Source: Laburnicola sp. R22_1
Taxonomy: Eukaryota > Ascomycota > Dothideomycetes > Pleosporales > Didymosphaeriaceae
Assembly (NCBI GenBank): GCA_014281115.1
Contig: JACONQ010000021.1
Span: 62,001-126,000, forward strand
Length of the DNA stretch: 64,000 nt
Reading direction: 5' to 3'
Shown piece after piece: positions 12,188 to 24,420 of the stretch. A model generated the notes under the pieces. That model saw only the letters and a program-made list of their open reading frames with translations, was not told where the DNA came from and made no database searches. A program made the position numbers and the translations under genes. Every line of letters starts with the position of its first letter. Within the stretch, counting starts at the first letter, position 1.

Positions 12188-12640
12188 AGAGGAGAAGTGT
12201 ATCAATGCCTGGGCTATTAAGCAAGTTTGCGACTGCAACACAAATAGGTAGGCTTTACATACTTAGAATATTTCTTCTCTGCGGTTAACTATTTGCACAT
12301 TAATTCACAGAGTTGCGATCCCTTCACAGTGCAGTCGTCGAGGTTTGCTGAGAAAACAGGAAAGCGGGGCAGTAGTGCACTGACGACAGCATCACCTGGG
12401 TACTCTTTCTAACACGAGCACATGGCAGCTGTGGAGGCGCTGTTAAAGTCTCATAATCAGCAAAGCTTGGGTTGACTATAAACGGATATAAAAGAATAAA
12501 TGAACGAAAAAGATACAGTGGTCCAATGATCATCCCTTTTGAAGAATTAGTTTAGACGTTGACAATTGCTACTATCGATGGTATAGCGGAAGGGGACTTG
12601 TTCCCTGGCGTGGCAGCAAGCCTCCTTTTTTAAGTTTCAA
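12188..12640. other. Transition from gene space to the AT-rich island
   Basis: No gene is seen. The sequence is intermediate in composition and becomes strongly AT-rich after about 12.65 kb. Confidence 0.4.
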
Positions 12641-13204
12641 AAGCACCTCGATCTTTTGGAGACTAAGTAACTATAAGAGCTGTTTTATCTATCAAAAGAA
12701 ATATCCTCTCTTGTTGCTTAATCATTTGGAAGGGAATGTTAAATCTATGACAGCTTTCAATCCTTTTTGTCAACACCACCTTAAAACGCTTTCCTGTGCT
12801 CACACACTGCTATTATTATAATCTTTTTATAAGAAACCTCTTAATCGCAAAAAAAAAAAAAAACTATAACAGCTTTTAAGGCCGTGCTTTTTAAAATATA
12901 GATAAGGCAATAGCTTTGTAAGGATGTAGAGGTGAAATAGTTGGCTATATACATATAGAAGGTAGTGCGGCCAGGCTCGTAAAAAGTCTCCAACATCTGG
13001 AGGCGAGAATAGGCACGTGACAGGTAAGGGTCACCTAGGGTCCACTGAGAATTCCTCCGCAAAGCTCTAATTAAGTACTTCGATCGCCTATAATACGCGT
13101 CTCACAATTATAGCTTGCCAATTGCTTAGCTCTTCTTTTAACTCTAAAATTTAACTAAAACTTAACTTTAGTAGCTAATTTAGCTATTATAAAATAGTTT
13201 TTTT

Positions 13205-13430
13205 ATAGTTATCTTTTACATTCTTTTTAATTACTAAGTAAGAGACTTTACTTTTTTATTATATTATTTAAAATAAAAGCCTTTATTATTCTATTTCTAA
13301 ATAGTTAATTTAATAATATATATATTTTATTAATTAACTACCTAGAAGTAGAATAATAAAGGCTTTTATCTTAAATAATATAAAAAAAGCCCCTACTTAG
13401 TAATTAAAAAGAGTATAAAAGATAATTATA
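13205..13430. repeat. Palindromic MITE-like repeat, copy A
   Basis: A fold-back sequence of about 226 bp. The left arm (around TTTTTAATTACTAAGTAAGAG and AAAATAAAAGCCTTTATTAT) is the imperfect reverse complement of the right arm (AATAATAAAGGCTTTTATCT and CTTAGTAATTAAAAAGAG). There is a short AT-rich loop and no coding sequence. Related copies lie at about 13456-13670 and 26602-26826, with partial ones near 14020-14110 and 26868-26965. Confidence 0.65.
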
Positions 13431-13455
13431 ATTATATATATATATATATATATAT

Positions 13456-13670
13456 ACTACTAAGCAGGGGGCTCTGCTTTTTTGTCATATTATTTAAGAT
13501 AAAAGTCTTTGTCGTGCTACCCCTAGGTAGTTAATTTCATGCCACATATATATATAGCGTTAATTTATTTACCTAGGAGTAGAATAATAAAGGCTTTTAT
13601 CTTAAATATTATAAAAATAAAGTAGAGCCTCTTACTTAGTAATTAAAAAGAGCATAAAAGATAATTATAA
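13456..13670. repeat. Palindromic MITE-like repeat, copy B
   Basis: Same family as copy A. The left arm reads ACTACTAAGCAGGGGGCTC and the right arm reads TAGAGCCTCTTACTTAGTAA. The centre keeps less-mutated words such as GTCGTGCTACCCCTAGG, so this copy may be less eroded. A (TA)n tract precedes it. Confidence 0.6.
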
Positions 13671-14019
13671 AAATGCATATATATATATATATATATAATT
13701 TTTTTATAACTAAGAGGCTTCTAATAAAAATGTTATAATAATAGCAGTTATCCCTTCTACTATATTTAACACAAAAAGTGTTTTAAGATAGTATTAATAA
13801 AAAGAAGTTAGCGTGTTAGCCTAAGCTCGCTAAGCGAGCTTAGCGCGCTTACTCTAACTAAAAAAATCCATATACAAAATTATAGGTAAGGCTATATAGT
13901 TATACCACGAATATATATATATATTATTACTTATAGTAAAATTAATATTTATTTTAGTATAATTATATTACTAATACTAATTTTAATTTTAATTTTAGTT
14001 ATAATAATATATTATTAAT

Positions 14020-14110
14020 TAACTACCTAGAGGTAGAATAATAAAGACTTTTATCTTAAATAATATAAAAAAATAGAGCCTCCTACTTAGTAATTAAAAA
14101 CGAGCGTAAA
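14020..14110. repeat. Partial copy of the palindromic MITE-like repeat
   Basis: Only the right arm is present: TTAACTACCTAGAGGTAGAA, then AATAAAGACTTTTATCTTAA and ACTTAGTAATTAAAAACGAG. Confidence 0.5.
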
Positions 14111-14192
14111 TAAGGTAATTACTTAGTTATAATAATAATTTTAATTTTTAGTACTACTTTATAAAAGATATTTTATATTTTAACTACTACTA

Positions 14193-16406
14193 ATATATTC
14201 TATTAGTAGCCCGAACAGATTAGTCCGCTAGATAGTTTTTGCTAAGACTATAACACTTTACTATAAATTATAATATCTTAATAACACAATGCGTTATTGT
14301 CTAATTAAGAAGACAGAATTAAGCTTGCCCTTCACGCCTATTAGAATAAGCAAATTTTAAGCCTACAACGCGCTACTATAGCATATAATATTCTAAAGTC
14401 TACACTAAGCAATTAAATTAACAGAATTACTGCCTAAGCAGATATATAATTAGGTATAGCAAAGCTTACTATAACTAAAGAGTAGACGCTTATACAGTAT
14501 ATTCTTAACCTAGATTCGCGAGGATTTGCACCCTAACTAGGTAAGGTAGAAAATATAGCTAATAAACTACTAGCTGCGCGGCATAGAGACCCTATAGGAC
14601 AATACTAGACTTAGCGCTTTGTAAAGCGCGTACCTAAGCTTAAAATGGCTTTTAATTAAGTAAAGGACTAAGAGAAAATATAATAGGAAGACCCAGAGGT
14701 TATAAATATATAGTTTTAGCTAGTGAAGGATATAAAAGCCAAGTATAAAGTGTAGGATAAAGACATCTATAACTTTAATAAGATAGGCTTCTAGATAGAA
14801 GTTATTAGCTTAATAAAGGTTATAACTAGTTTAGAAAGACGTTCTTAACCTACGCTTATTTAGCTAGGCAACTGTAAGTGGGTTATAGTAATTTAGAGTA
14901 TTTGCGCTACTAGGTATACTGCCCTGCCCTTTATTATCTATAAAGGGCGAGTTCACATTTTAGCGTGGTATAAGAAGACTAGTATTCCCTACGATTAGAA
15001 GCTCTTAGTCTCTAAGACTAGCTAGACTAATATTAAGCTTAGAGTTATGTAGTTAAAGCACTTTAATGCGTATACAAGGCCGCGCATAGTAGGGTTATAG
15101 AGGTTACTTATTCTATACAGCTATAAGAGCTATTACTCCTAGGATTTTAAGGATTATTGTCTAGAATAAAAGATTCCAATACTCTATATGCTAGCGCACT
15201 TATTTTATATCCTTTAGCCGCTTAATATAGTCTATTTCGCGCTACTAAAGCTAAAGTACTCCTAGCGCGTGCGGAACTTAGCGCGCTAACGCGTCTTTTA
15301 TATTAATAAAGAGGGCTTCCTACTAGCCTTTTACAACGTGTTTTTTAATGTGTTTATACTAGAAAACTATAAGAAAGCCTTTAAGGCCTCTAGGCTTATT
15401 CTTTTAAATACGTTAGTAGTAGTAAATCGCCTTAATATGCGTATTCACACTCTACCTTAGAGTACCCTACTAGATACACTATAGCAAGCTAGAACCCTAA
15501 GTAATACCCTTAAGTTTAGATTCTAGTTAAAGCTCGTACGCGACTCTTTTATTTAGTCTCTACCTAATATTAAAATAAGCTACTTATAGCTTATAAAAGG
15601 TGCTAAACTTATACTTTACTATAGTGTACTTTAAGAGACCTATATTAAGGAACTTAAGAAGCAAATTAAGGTTCTAACAAAGCGAAAAACGCGTAAAAAA
15701 AAGCGCATTTAGAAAGGTGGGACGCTAGACTTTGCTTAGGAAGCAGATTTGGGAGTAGAAAGCCCTTCTATTAGGGTAAAGTTATTAAAAAGGGCGCGAG
15801 GTAGTAGTGAGAGAGAGGTAGGTCCCTTAACACAATACTACTATAGAAGGTACAAAGAGTCTAGGCACAACGTAAGAACCTATTAGATAGATAAAGAGAT
15901 AAAGAAGGAGTTAGATATTACCCTTAGTAGCTTATTTTTAGATAGTGTTAATAGTAAATTAGAGTAATTTTATTATAGGTTACTATAAGGCTAAAAATAA
16001 CAGGTTAACTTTATCTTATAATAGTACGCACTTAGTAACTAAAAATTAGATAAAGTACTACTTAAGATATAGTATACTTTACTGCAAATTATAATAAGTA
16101 CACTATATATTGCCTACGTATAGTATAGTAGATAATATATTATATATTATAGAAAGTCTTATTGTAAGTTTGTACTACTAAGAAAGACTTCTTAGCTTTA
16201 CGCGGCTACTATAGCCGCGCAAAGAGGCTACAAGACGTAAAAAGTAGATTAAATAGTAACTTAGTATATTATAAGTTATAGTAGGTTATTATGAGTTACT
16301 ATAAAGTAATATTAGTGGTGTTCTATAATAAGTTATAAGGGACCTCGAAGTTGCCAAGAAAAACTATTCGGCGGACTAATCTATTCGGGCTACTAATAGA
16401 ATATAT
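14193..16406 (+). mobile_element. Pogo/Fot-type DNA transposon, copy 1, RIP-like decay
   Basis: A 2214-bp element flanked by TA on both sides, with near-identical TIRs (ATATATTCTATTAGTAGCCC at the left; its reverse complement at the right). The TIR similarity continues for roughly 45 bp. Reading through the stops on the plus strand gives a Fot/pogo transposase: a helix-turn-helix part resembling IPKSTLSNRIN, a CENP-B-type HTH part (ILNLDSRGFAPQLGEVENMA, where the last Q is a stop codon), and DDE-region text such as NFNKIGF, PLNIVYFALLKLKYS. Many Gln/Trp positions are TAA or TAG. A second copy of almost the same length is at 55039-57251. The element cannot be autonomous in this state. Confidence 0.85.
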
Positions 16407-16445
16407 TAAATAAAATAGTATATAGCTTTTCCTTATAGCGTTATA

Positions 16446-17769
16446 CAGTGCCAAGCCAAAAGTCTGTTCCCCCAACACGCTAACGCGCGTACACCAACAC
16501 CAACAGCCTATTTTCAACACTACATTACTCCACCAATATGAGCTCTTTTAGTGTAGAAATTTCAGGAAATCGTCGCCGCAATGCCGAATTATCTGTCCAG
16601 CAACGGGATTTAATTATCGCGAAGTGTGAGGCGGGCGCGTTATCGCGGGAGTTGGCTGAGGAGTTTAACTGTACGCGTCGCTGCATCAACAAAACACTTT
16701 AGAGATATGGAGAACAACACCACAATCAATCGCGGCCTTAATCAGGGCGTCCCTAGGCGCTTAATACACATGACAAGCGTGTACTCTATTAAGAGGCACG
16801 AAAAAACCCAAGGATCGAATACCTAGCCCTCCTCCGCGAGGCCTCCCTCCGCCGCATCTCTTGAACGACTGCATATTGCGCATTGAAGGCAGAGAGCCTA
16901 ACCAACTTCTAGGCAGCGCGGAAGCCCAAGATCACTCGCGCGGTGGCCTAGGAGAGGCGTTAATTCGAACGGGAATATCGCAATTGGGATTGGCGCGGAC
17001 AGCCCTTCTGGTTCTTAGATGAGTGCTCTATTCAAAGACGCTCCGGCGGCACATCTATATGGGTTTTTCGCCTCCCACACGAGAAATAGAGACATAAGAT
17101 AATCAAGGAGACAGTTATATTAAGATCTTGCGCGGCAATAGTGTGGGCGAGTATCTGGCTTGATCAAAGAGGGCGGGTTCGGCGGAGTCCCTTAGTGATT
17201 ATGCCCAGGGACCTAGCAGCTCGTCGCAAAGGATACAGCGCATAGAGTTATATTAAAGCTCTACGCGAAGGACTCCTCTATAATTATCACGCAGGAGATA
17301 TCTATATGCAGGACAACGCGCCCATCCACAGGGCGCGACAGTCGCTTGATTTTTTGGCGGAACACGGCATACAACCAATTGAGTGGCTGCGTTATTCCCC
17401 CAACATCAACCCCATCGAACATCTCTAGTAGTCCCTTAAGAGAGAACTCTATAAGCGTTACCCTAATATAGGCGACCTTGGCGACAGCAACAAGGACTTT
17501 AAGACCTTCTGCGCGGCGTTGAAAGATTGCTGGCGTAGGATCCCTAATTCGCTGATTCGCAAGCTTATACTTAGTATGCCGCGCCGCCTACTTGCTCTCC
17601 AGCGTGCGCGCGGGTATTAAACAAAATATTAATCAAATAATTATCTCTATATCAATTATCAACTCTCCGGGAGCGATATTGGGGGTGCCGGAGCGCTCTG
17701 CGCGACGGGGTGGTGATGATGGCGGACCTCGCTTACCCCTGCGGGGAACAGACTTTTGGCTTAGTACTG
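16446..17769 (+). mobile_element. Tc1/mariner element with 27-bp TIRs
   Basis: A 1324-bp element. The left TIR at 16446-16472 starts CAGTGCCAAGCCAAAAGTCT; the right TIR at 17743-17769 is its inverse with two transition differences. The dinucleotide TA flanks both ends (16444-16445 and 17770-17771), the standard Tc1/mariner target duplication. It is inserted into the minus-strand Copia relic: the Copia linker sequence (KEMKSWSEVS) stops exactly at the right TA. Confidence 0.93.
16538..17620 (+). pseudogene. Tc1/mariner transposase with RIP-like stops
   Basis: From ATG 16538 to TAA 17618 one frame of 360 codons can be followed without any frameshift. Only internal stops interrupt it, mostly TAG/TAA where Gln or Trp is expected. 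Recognisable parts are an N-terminal HTH (SVQQRDLIIAKCEAGALSRE), the first catalytic Asp in FLDECSIQR, the second in MQDNAPIHRA, and the third acidic residue in YSPNINPIEHL followed by a stop in place of Trp. The three acidic catalytic residues are therefore all still encoded. The gene is dead from nonsense changes alone, which fits recent RIP and not long random decay. Confidence 0.9.
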
Positions 17770-20700
17770 TAATAGACACCTCACTCCAAGACTTCATTTC
17801 CTTGTAGCTTTGTAGGTGTACCTGCTCGGCCTCCTTCCACATGTTGAATAGCGGGTGATTGTCTATCCGTGTTCCGCTAGATGGAGGTTCTAGTAATTGA
17901 CTTCGGTGGGGTTTCTGTCCTGTTGCGAGCATGCGATTGAATTAAGCTTTGTCGAGCGGCTTCCCCTTATACTTGCCTCTACTTCCTGCTTGTGTACCTG
18001 CTAGGAAAGCGGCTGCCTATGGCACAGCGCATTGATCTGGCTGTGGTAATCTAATAGGTAACTGGTCGTGTTGATTGTGTTCGAAACTCGCCATTAATTG
18101 GACAAGCAATGCGACAGGCGGAGGTGTCACTAGTGGTGTTGGGTAGGTGTAATTGATCTTCCTCCCTTGGTAATACCCTGGCGGGTCTTCTTCTTCATCC
18201 TCGCGATTGCGGGTGTCAGTGATTGACTCATCCTTATAGAAGGATTCAGTGTTTTCTTGCTTAGGTAGTAGAGGTGGCAACTCTACTAATTAGGTCCATG
18301 CAGCAATCTCTTTAGTAGTGCTGTGCATGAGGTTGTCTAACAGGTCCTCTATTTTACCTAAGAACACCTTATCTTTGTCAAAGATAACGTCGCGTGTACT
18401 AATAACTTTGTTAAGTGGTAGGATCCATATCCTCCAGATGTTTGATGATTGGTAGCCCACTAGGTATCCAACCCATGCCTTTAGGTCTAACCTTTAGAGC
18501 TTGCTCTTGCCGCGTTTAGTATTGTTAGTCAAGGCGAAGGCTTTACAGCCATAGGCCCTAAGGTGAGCCTGGTTTGGTTTCTTTAGTTAAGTGACAATGC
18601 CGTTTTAGAAAGCAACTATTGTAAAGAATACTTCGTGTGGTGATCGCCATCAGTTAGCGTAGTTCGGAGTTCGATTGTATAGGTATACAGCCGCTCGTGT
18701 GATTTCTAGCCATAGGTTAAAAGGGAGATTGGCGTCAAGTCGCATTGCACGACCCTTCTCCTTAATTACACCCCCTAAGCGTTTAGCTCCTCCATTTTGA
18801 GCTTGGGTATCAGGTGCTGAAGGCTCAATAACAATACCTTCACTAACGCACCACCTATAAACGTCTTGTTTGACTAAAAAGATCTCATTGTCGGATTTAA
18901 TAACCTTGACTGTTATATTGAATTGTACTTTTATAAATAGTACAAATTCCTTCAGCAACTTAATGATTGTTCGTGCTGGTCGATTGTCTTTAAAGTAGAA
19001 ATCCCAAGCTATGCCTAAGAATCGATTGGTAATAAGCATCTGGCTTTTCTCGCTAGTGAAGCTCTGATCTTCATAATCGTGAAAGTCTATAGCGACTCTC
19101 TCGCCAGGACCGTCGTTGATTTGCCTAGGTTGTTGTCTAATTTGTCGCTTAAGCTTTAATCTGCCGCAGGCGTCGCATTGGACTGTAGTAAGTCCTTTAA
19201 GGCGCACCCCCTCACAGTAATTCACAGTATGTTCTAGTGCCTAAGGACCTAGGTGGCCTAGTCGTTTATGCCATATAATAGCGTCTGCCTTCTGCGCACC
19301 TCATGCGGTGCGCGTTGTGATTTTATGTGTGGCATACATACTATTGTGTATAGTACGATTTTGTTCGGGCATGTATTCTAGTACCTATTAACTATAGAGT
19401 TCTTAAAGGTCAGCCAGGACTGTATTGTCCCTTCTCTTAATTGTTGTTAGATCTGCCTTTGTGTCCCACTAGAGGCCTTGCCTGCAGAGTAATTAGAAGG
19501 ACGCAAGATTGCATAGCAGATTAGGGCAGTAGGCGGCGTTGTCTAGCCTTAGTACCCTATTTCCGTGTACGCTCTTAATGTGTAGATGGACACTCCCATA
19601 TCCCCTTATGCAAACTCGTAATAATCCCGCCTATATAAAGTCTCCTGGCGACAGTGGTTGCATCGTAACGAAACGGTTAATATTGTTAAAGATGTGGCAT
19701 GTTGTGCTAGAATTAAGGATCGCGGAGTAACATAGTGGATAGGTATTTGGGTCTAAGTAGTAGGAAGATGCGATAGTATTAAAGCTCGCTAAGAGGATAG
19801 TGATTTGTCTGCTATCTAGTTATTTATTGTTAGTAACCTTAGTAATTCGGGTTAGAGTAGGAGTATGCGATAGTTTGATTCTAGGTGTTTGAGACCTTAG
19901 TCTTTTCACCTTCCTTATCTCCTCTTATAGATCTGAATTATTTTGGATTCTGTATTATACTATGTCTGTAAAGCCAGGTTGTGGCCTAAACCACTCTAGT
20001 GCATAATCTGGGTATGCGTAGAAGCAGTCTTTTAGACTATGCCTTTGTCCACAAGTAGGGCATTTTCTACCTTTAACTACTATTGTATCCTCTATTAAGG
20101 ACTGCTTAGATATAGTACTTTGACCAAAGGATCGTTTTTGTTGAGGTCTCCCCTGTCCACGTTAGTTATTCGTGGAAGATGGCGCGTCTTTAGCAGCGTG
20201 AGAGGCGTCCCTGTTAGTGCCCAGGGTGGATGCACCACTAATAGCAAGAGATGGCTCACTAGCAGCAAAGGCGCCCCTATACTGTTTGCCCTTAATTAGG
20301 TAGAGTATTGCTATATGTTCTTAAAAGCGTTTTATTATCTCCTTCCTTGTTATATCTGCGTCTCGGCGTCCAGTTTCTTAAAAGGACACACCTTAGGTAG
20401 GGGCAGCCTTTATAATTGTAGTTAGGAAGTCCTTTATAGTATTATAGATTAATTGTACTTTAGCAACATTGTTTATCTCTGCTTCTGTAGCTGCCTAATC
20501 ATACTTAGTTAGCCAGGTATCCTAGTTTGAGGGTTGTCTTATTGGCTTAAGAGCCTGTAGGTATTGTGCTCTTGCCCTATCCTACTTGTTTTCCTTATTA
20601 ACGCCTACTGTCTGCGTTAGAGATTTAATCTATTTTTAGATCTGCTCTCTAGGCTTGCAGCAGTTACGTTGCAGGTGTTGCAACACAGTAGATTGAATAT

Positions 20701-21545
20701 AGATAATCACTTTCTTAAGACTTGTTTTTTCTTCTTAGCATTCTTTATCCTTAATCTTGTAGTCCTTAAGCTGTATCTTATAGAACTTAATATCCTCCTT
20801 ATATGCCTTAAGGCCTAAGTTTAATAGCTCTAATAGGCGTATTGGAGGGTTCTGTTAATCGTTGTTGTTTACGCGGATAATTGGCTAGTAACTCGCTATT
20901 TCTGGCAGCGACGGCGGTGTCGGCTTTTCGCATGGGAGTTTGGCTCCGTCTAGATTAATAATGGGCCATATATCCATTGGCTCGCATCGCGCTTTTAGCT
21001 GCTGCAGCCATGGTGTATAGTTAGTGTAATCAGTCAACACAATCGTTAAGTCGCGGAGCGTTAACAGCGACATTGTCTTTTCTTAGGGTCGATTAAGGCA
21101 GTAAGACTCTTAATTGTCAGATTTGATAGTGTTCTGTCACTTTGAGATAATATATTAATGAGAATTAATAACTGTGATAATTAATTATAATGGAGAAGCC
21201 CAGCTATCGCGAGAAGTTTCTATCTATGCTAAGGCCCTTATACTATCTAGGATAGTACAGGGGCAATGCAAAACAGTAGTGCGCCAGCCTCCTCAGTGTA
21301 TTTCACAGAGAGATTTTCACTAGAATGCACAGTGACCGTCTATCTGACAATAGGCTAGATCTCTTTGCTACTTGTTAGTGTAGTGTCCTTATTATAAAAA
21401 AAGGCGGCGCTTGTAGTCTACCTATTTGCTAACTCTAAAGGGTAGCCAACCCTTATTAGAATAATTGTACTCTATACATAGAGTAGCCTTAGCCTATTAA
21501 TAGGCTTCTAGTAAGCCTAAGGCTCTATTATACTAGCATCTAACA
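17770..21545 (-). mobile_element. Ty1/Copia LTR retrotransposon relic, truncated
   Basis: Read on the minus strand from right to left. An LTR-like segment starts TGTTAGATGCTAG at 21545. Next comes a gag start (21073; MSLLTLRDLTIVLTDYTNYT) and a zinc knuckle near 20040-20075 (CPTCGQRHSLKDC). The integrase core follows at 18650-19225, then a linker region (18017-18280 and 17775-17932; HRSQLLEPPSS, DNHPLFNMWKEAEQ). No reverse transcriptase or RNase H region is found beyond the mariner insertion, and I could not find the second LTR, so the element is truncated. In the integrase the Asp of IDFHDY and the Asp of IKSDNE remain, but the Glu expected in the NGxAE motif is Lys (NGGAK), a G-to-A type change. 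Confidence 0.85.
18650..19225 (-). pseudogene. Copia integrase core fragment
   Basis: The longest open piece of the Copia relic (191 codons). It begins after the HHCC-type zinc-binding region (VQCDACGRLKLKRQ) and contains the rve core with GERVAIDFHDYE, VIKSDNEIF and SAPDTQAQNGGAKRLGG, followed by NLPFNLWLEITRAAVYLYNR. The third catalytic residue has become Lys, so even this open stretch would be inactive. Confidence 0.85.
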
Positions 21546-23129
21546 GCGGCATACCTCTACGCTTTTACGCGGAGAAGTAAGTAACCTTAATATTGCGACG
21601 CCCCTAGTAAGTGTTTCTATAAACACTTTACTACTAGCTAGGCAATAACCTAAGCGTAGTTAGGGATTACAAGTATAGTGTAAGGGTCTAATTACCTATT
21701 ACACATCTAGTTGTAAATAAAATAAAAGTAGTTAAAATTAAATATAAGATACTTATAATAGCGTATAATTATATATTATGCACTAACTATATACAGCTAC
21801 TAAGACACTAGTCCTAACTAGGTCACCTGCCTACAGCTCGCCCGGTAACATATTAGGGCGCAGCTAGATAGAATAAGCTTTACTTAGTTGCCTAAGAGCA
21901 GCGTAAACTATATAGTAGATTAGGCGTTTCTAGACTAGAAGGTTTTAAGGAGACTTAAGTGTAGTGCTGCAGATTATAACTATTTTTAATATAGGAGAGA
22001 ACTTTTTTAGGGCTAAATAAGCCTTATTTAATAGCTACTTAATTAGCAATCTTAAGTTAGAAGTAGAAATTTTCTAAAACTATATACACTATAGTATAAG
22101 GTATTATTACCTTAAGTATAGTAAAAGCTTATTTAAATATATTAGCGCACGTGCACAAAGCCTAAATAAGGACTTTTTATTTAAGATCTTCTTTAGACTT
22201 TATCATAGCCCTAGTTACTAAATTTATTGCTATTTTTAAAAATAAGCCTTAAGAAAAGTAATATTAAGCCTAAAGCTAATAGGTAGCAAGTAAATATCTT
22301 ATTTCTAAGCTATACTTAATTAATTAGTTTAGCTTAAATTTTCCTATAAACGCGTTATACTTACTAGTAGCTTTAAGTTTAGCTTTGCCTTAGTGTGTAA
22401 GCTACTTAAGGTCTACTATTAAAATTTTATTATTTAGCTAGTTTACTTTAAGTATAGTAATATAGTAATTATACTATATATTATAAAGAATTTTTTTAGG
22501 GTAGACCTTTTTAGTAGTTTAATAATGCTCTTTTTCTTTATATAGCTAGGGGCAAAGTAACTAGTTATTTAGAAAGCAGCTATTAGTTACTTTCTACACT
22601 AGATAGATAATAGCTTACTAGTAGAATTAAGTAGAGAAATCTTTTTAAGGCAAGTATTATATAGACTATTATTAGCAAAGTGTAGGCAAATATTTACTTT
22701 TATATTATTAATTCTAGAACTATCTAGGAGTAAAGAGGATATAAAAAACGTTCTAGAAGTCTTCTAAATTAAAAGGCAGTAGCTTACTATAGTATAGGCA
22801 GTAGTAGAGTTAAGTAAAGTAGGGGTTATAGAAAGGATATAGTAAATAGACCTAAAGTAGTAGGTCTTATATAGCGTGCAAGCTAGCGTATAGCCTAAGC
22901 TAAGAAAAAATTAGGTAAAAGATAAAGTATAAGATAAAATATATAAAACTTTAACCTCTATATTACTTCTATAGCCTAACTTTAATCCCCTAGCTTTATA
23001 CCTTATACCCTTACTATAATAGCGCTAAAAGGTAGTTATTAGGCAAGTTAGCTCTATAGGGTGTAGTGTAATAGTTATTATTTATTAATTATTATTTATA
23101 ATTAGAATATTAGAACTTTTAGGGCAGCC

Positions 23130-23700
23130 TTCCTAAATAGACCTTAGTATAGTGTAATAACTACCTAGCATAACTAGTAACTAATAAACTAATACACCTT
23201 TACTAACTTATAGTAGGTAGAAAAGTAGAAAAGTAGTTTCTTAAATAGACCTTAGCGTAGTGTAATAACTGCCTAGCATAACTAGTAACTAATAAACTAA
23301 TATACCCTTACTAACTTATAGTAGGTAGAGGAGTTATATTAGTAGTCTTATAGATCTTAGATAGTGTAATAACTATCTAGCATAACTAGTAACTAACCTA
23401 ATATACTCTTACTTACTTATAGTAGGCAAAAGAGTTATATTAGTAGTCTTATAGACTTTAGATAGTGTAATAACTACCTAGTATAATTAGTAACTAACCT
23501 AATACACCCTTACTAACTTATAGTGAGTAGAGAAGTTATATTAGTAGTCTTATAGACTTTAGTATAGAACTACTACCTAGTATAACTAGTAACTAATAAA
23601 CTAATATATCTTTACCTACTTATAGTAGACAAAGAAGTTATATTAGTAGTCTTATAGACCTTAGGCAACTGCCTAGTATAACTAGTAACTAATAAGGTAA
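23130..23700. repeat. Degenerate tandem array, period about 96-108 bp, about 5-6 units
   Basis: The word ATAACTAGTAAC (one unit has ATAATTAGTAAC) recurs at about 23170, 23278, 23382, 23483, 23582 and 23678. Each time it follows TAATAACTRCCTAG-like sequence and, except in the incomplete last unit, is followed by ACTAACTTATAGTAGGTAGA-like sequence. Spacing shrinks step by step along the array (108, 104, 101, 99, 96). All units are AT-rich and diverged by transitions and small deletions. No coding sense is seen. Confidence 0.75.
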
Positions 23701-24420
23701 AACTTTTACTAATTTAACTACCTATAAGTAGTGTTTTAAAGAAAAAGTAGATATTATATTACTATCTATAGCTAAATAAAAAGGTTAATCTTAAAATAAT
23801 ATAAGGGCGATATACAGTCTTATAAGGCTAATTTATTAGAGATAGCTAGAATAGTTAAAAGAGCTAGTTAAATTAATACTATTCTAAGATAGTAAATAAG
23901 AAAGAAATATAGGGGGTCCTTTCTTATATAGAGAGCGGCGTAGGGTATAGGCCTACGCTAGCTACATGCTAACACTAACTAGGAAAGGCGTCTTTAGAAA
24001 GGTAAAAGGCGTAGATAGGGGAAATAGAGTATAAAAAAAAGGTAATAGGGTGTGCTTAGTAGAAAGGCTAGCATAAAACTATTACACTAATAGTATTATA
24101 TATTAAAGTAAAGATTTAGTATACTACTAGTAGGCGTTACTAATATTATAAAAGACTTATACACTATACGCATAGTAAACTATAATTACGCTACTATTAG
24201 GTTATAAGCGTAATAACTAAATTATAGTTAAGCGTTTTATTATCTACACTACTCTCGCAATTATAACTCTATAGTCTACTATAGCTTTCTAATAGTTTAC
24301 TAGTTAAGAGATAATATATAACTTAGTTATGCCTAACTATCTATTAACTACTATTATTAATACTACTATATAGAAAGTTAATAATAAAATTATTATTATT
24401 TTGTATATATTTTATTACTA

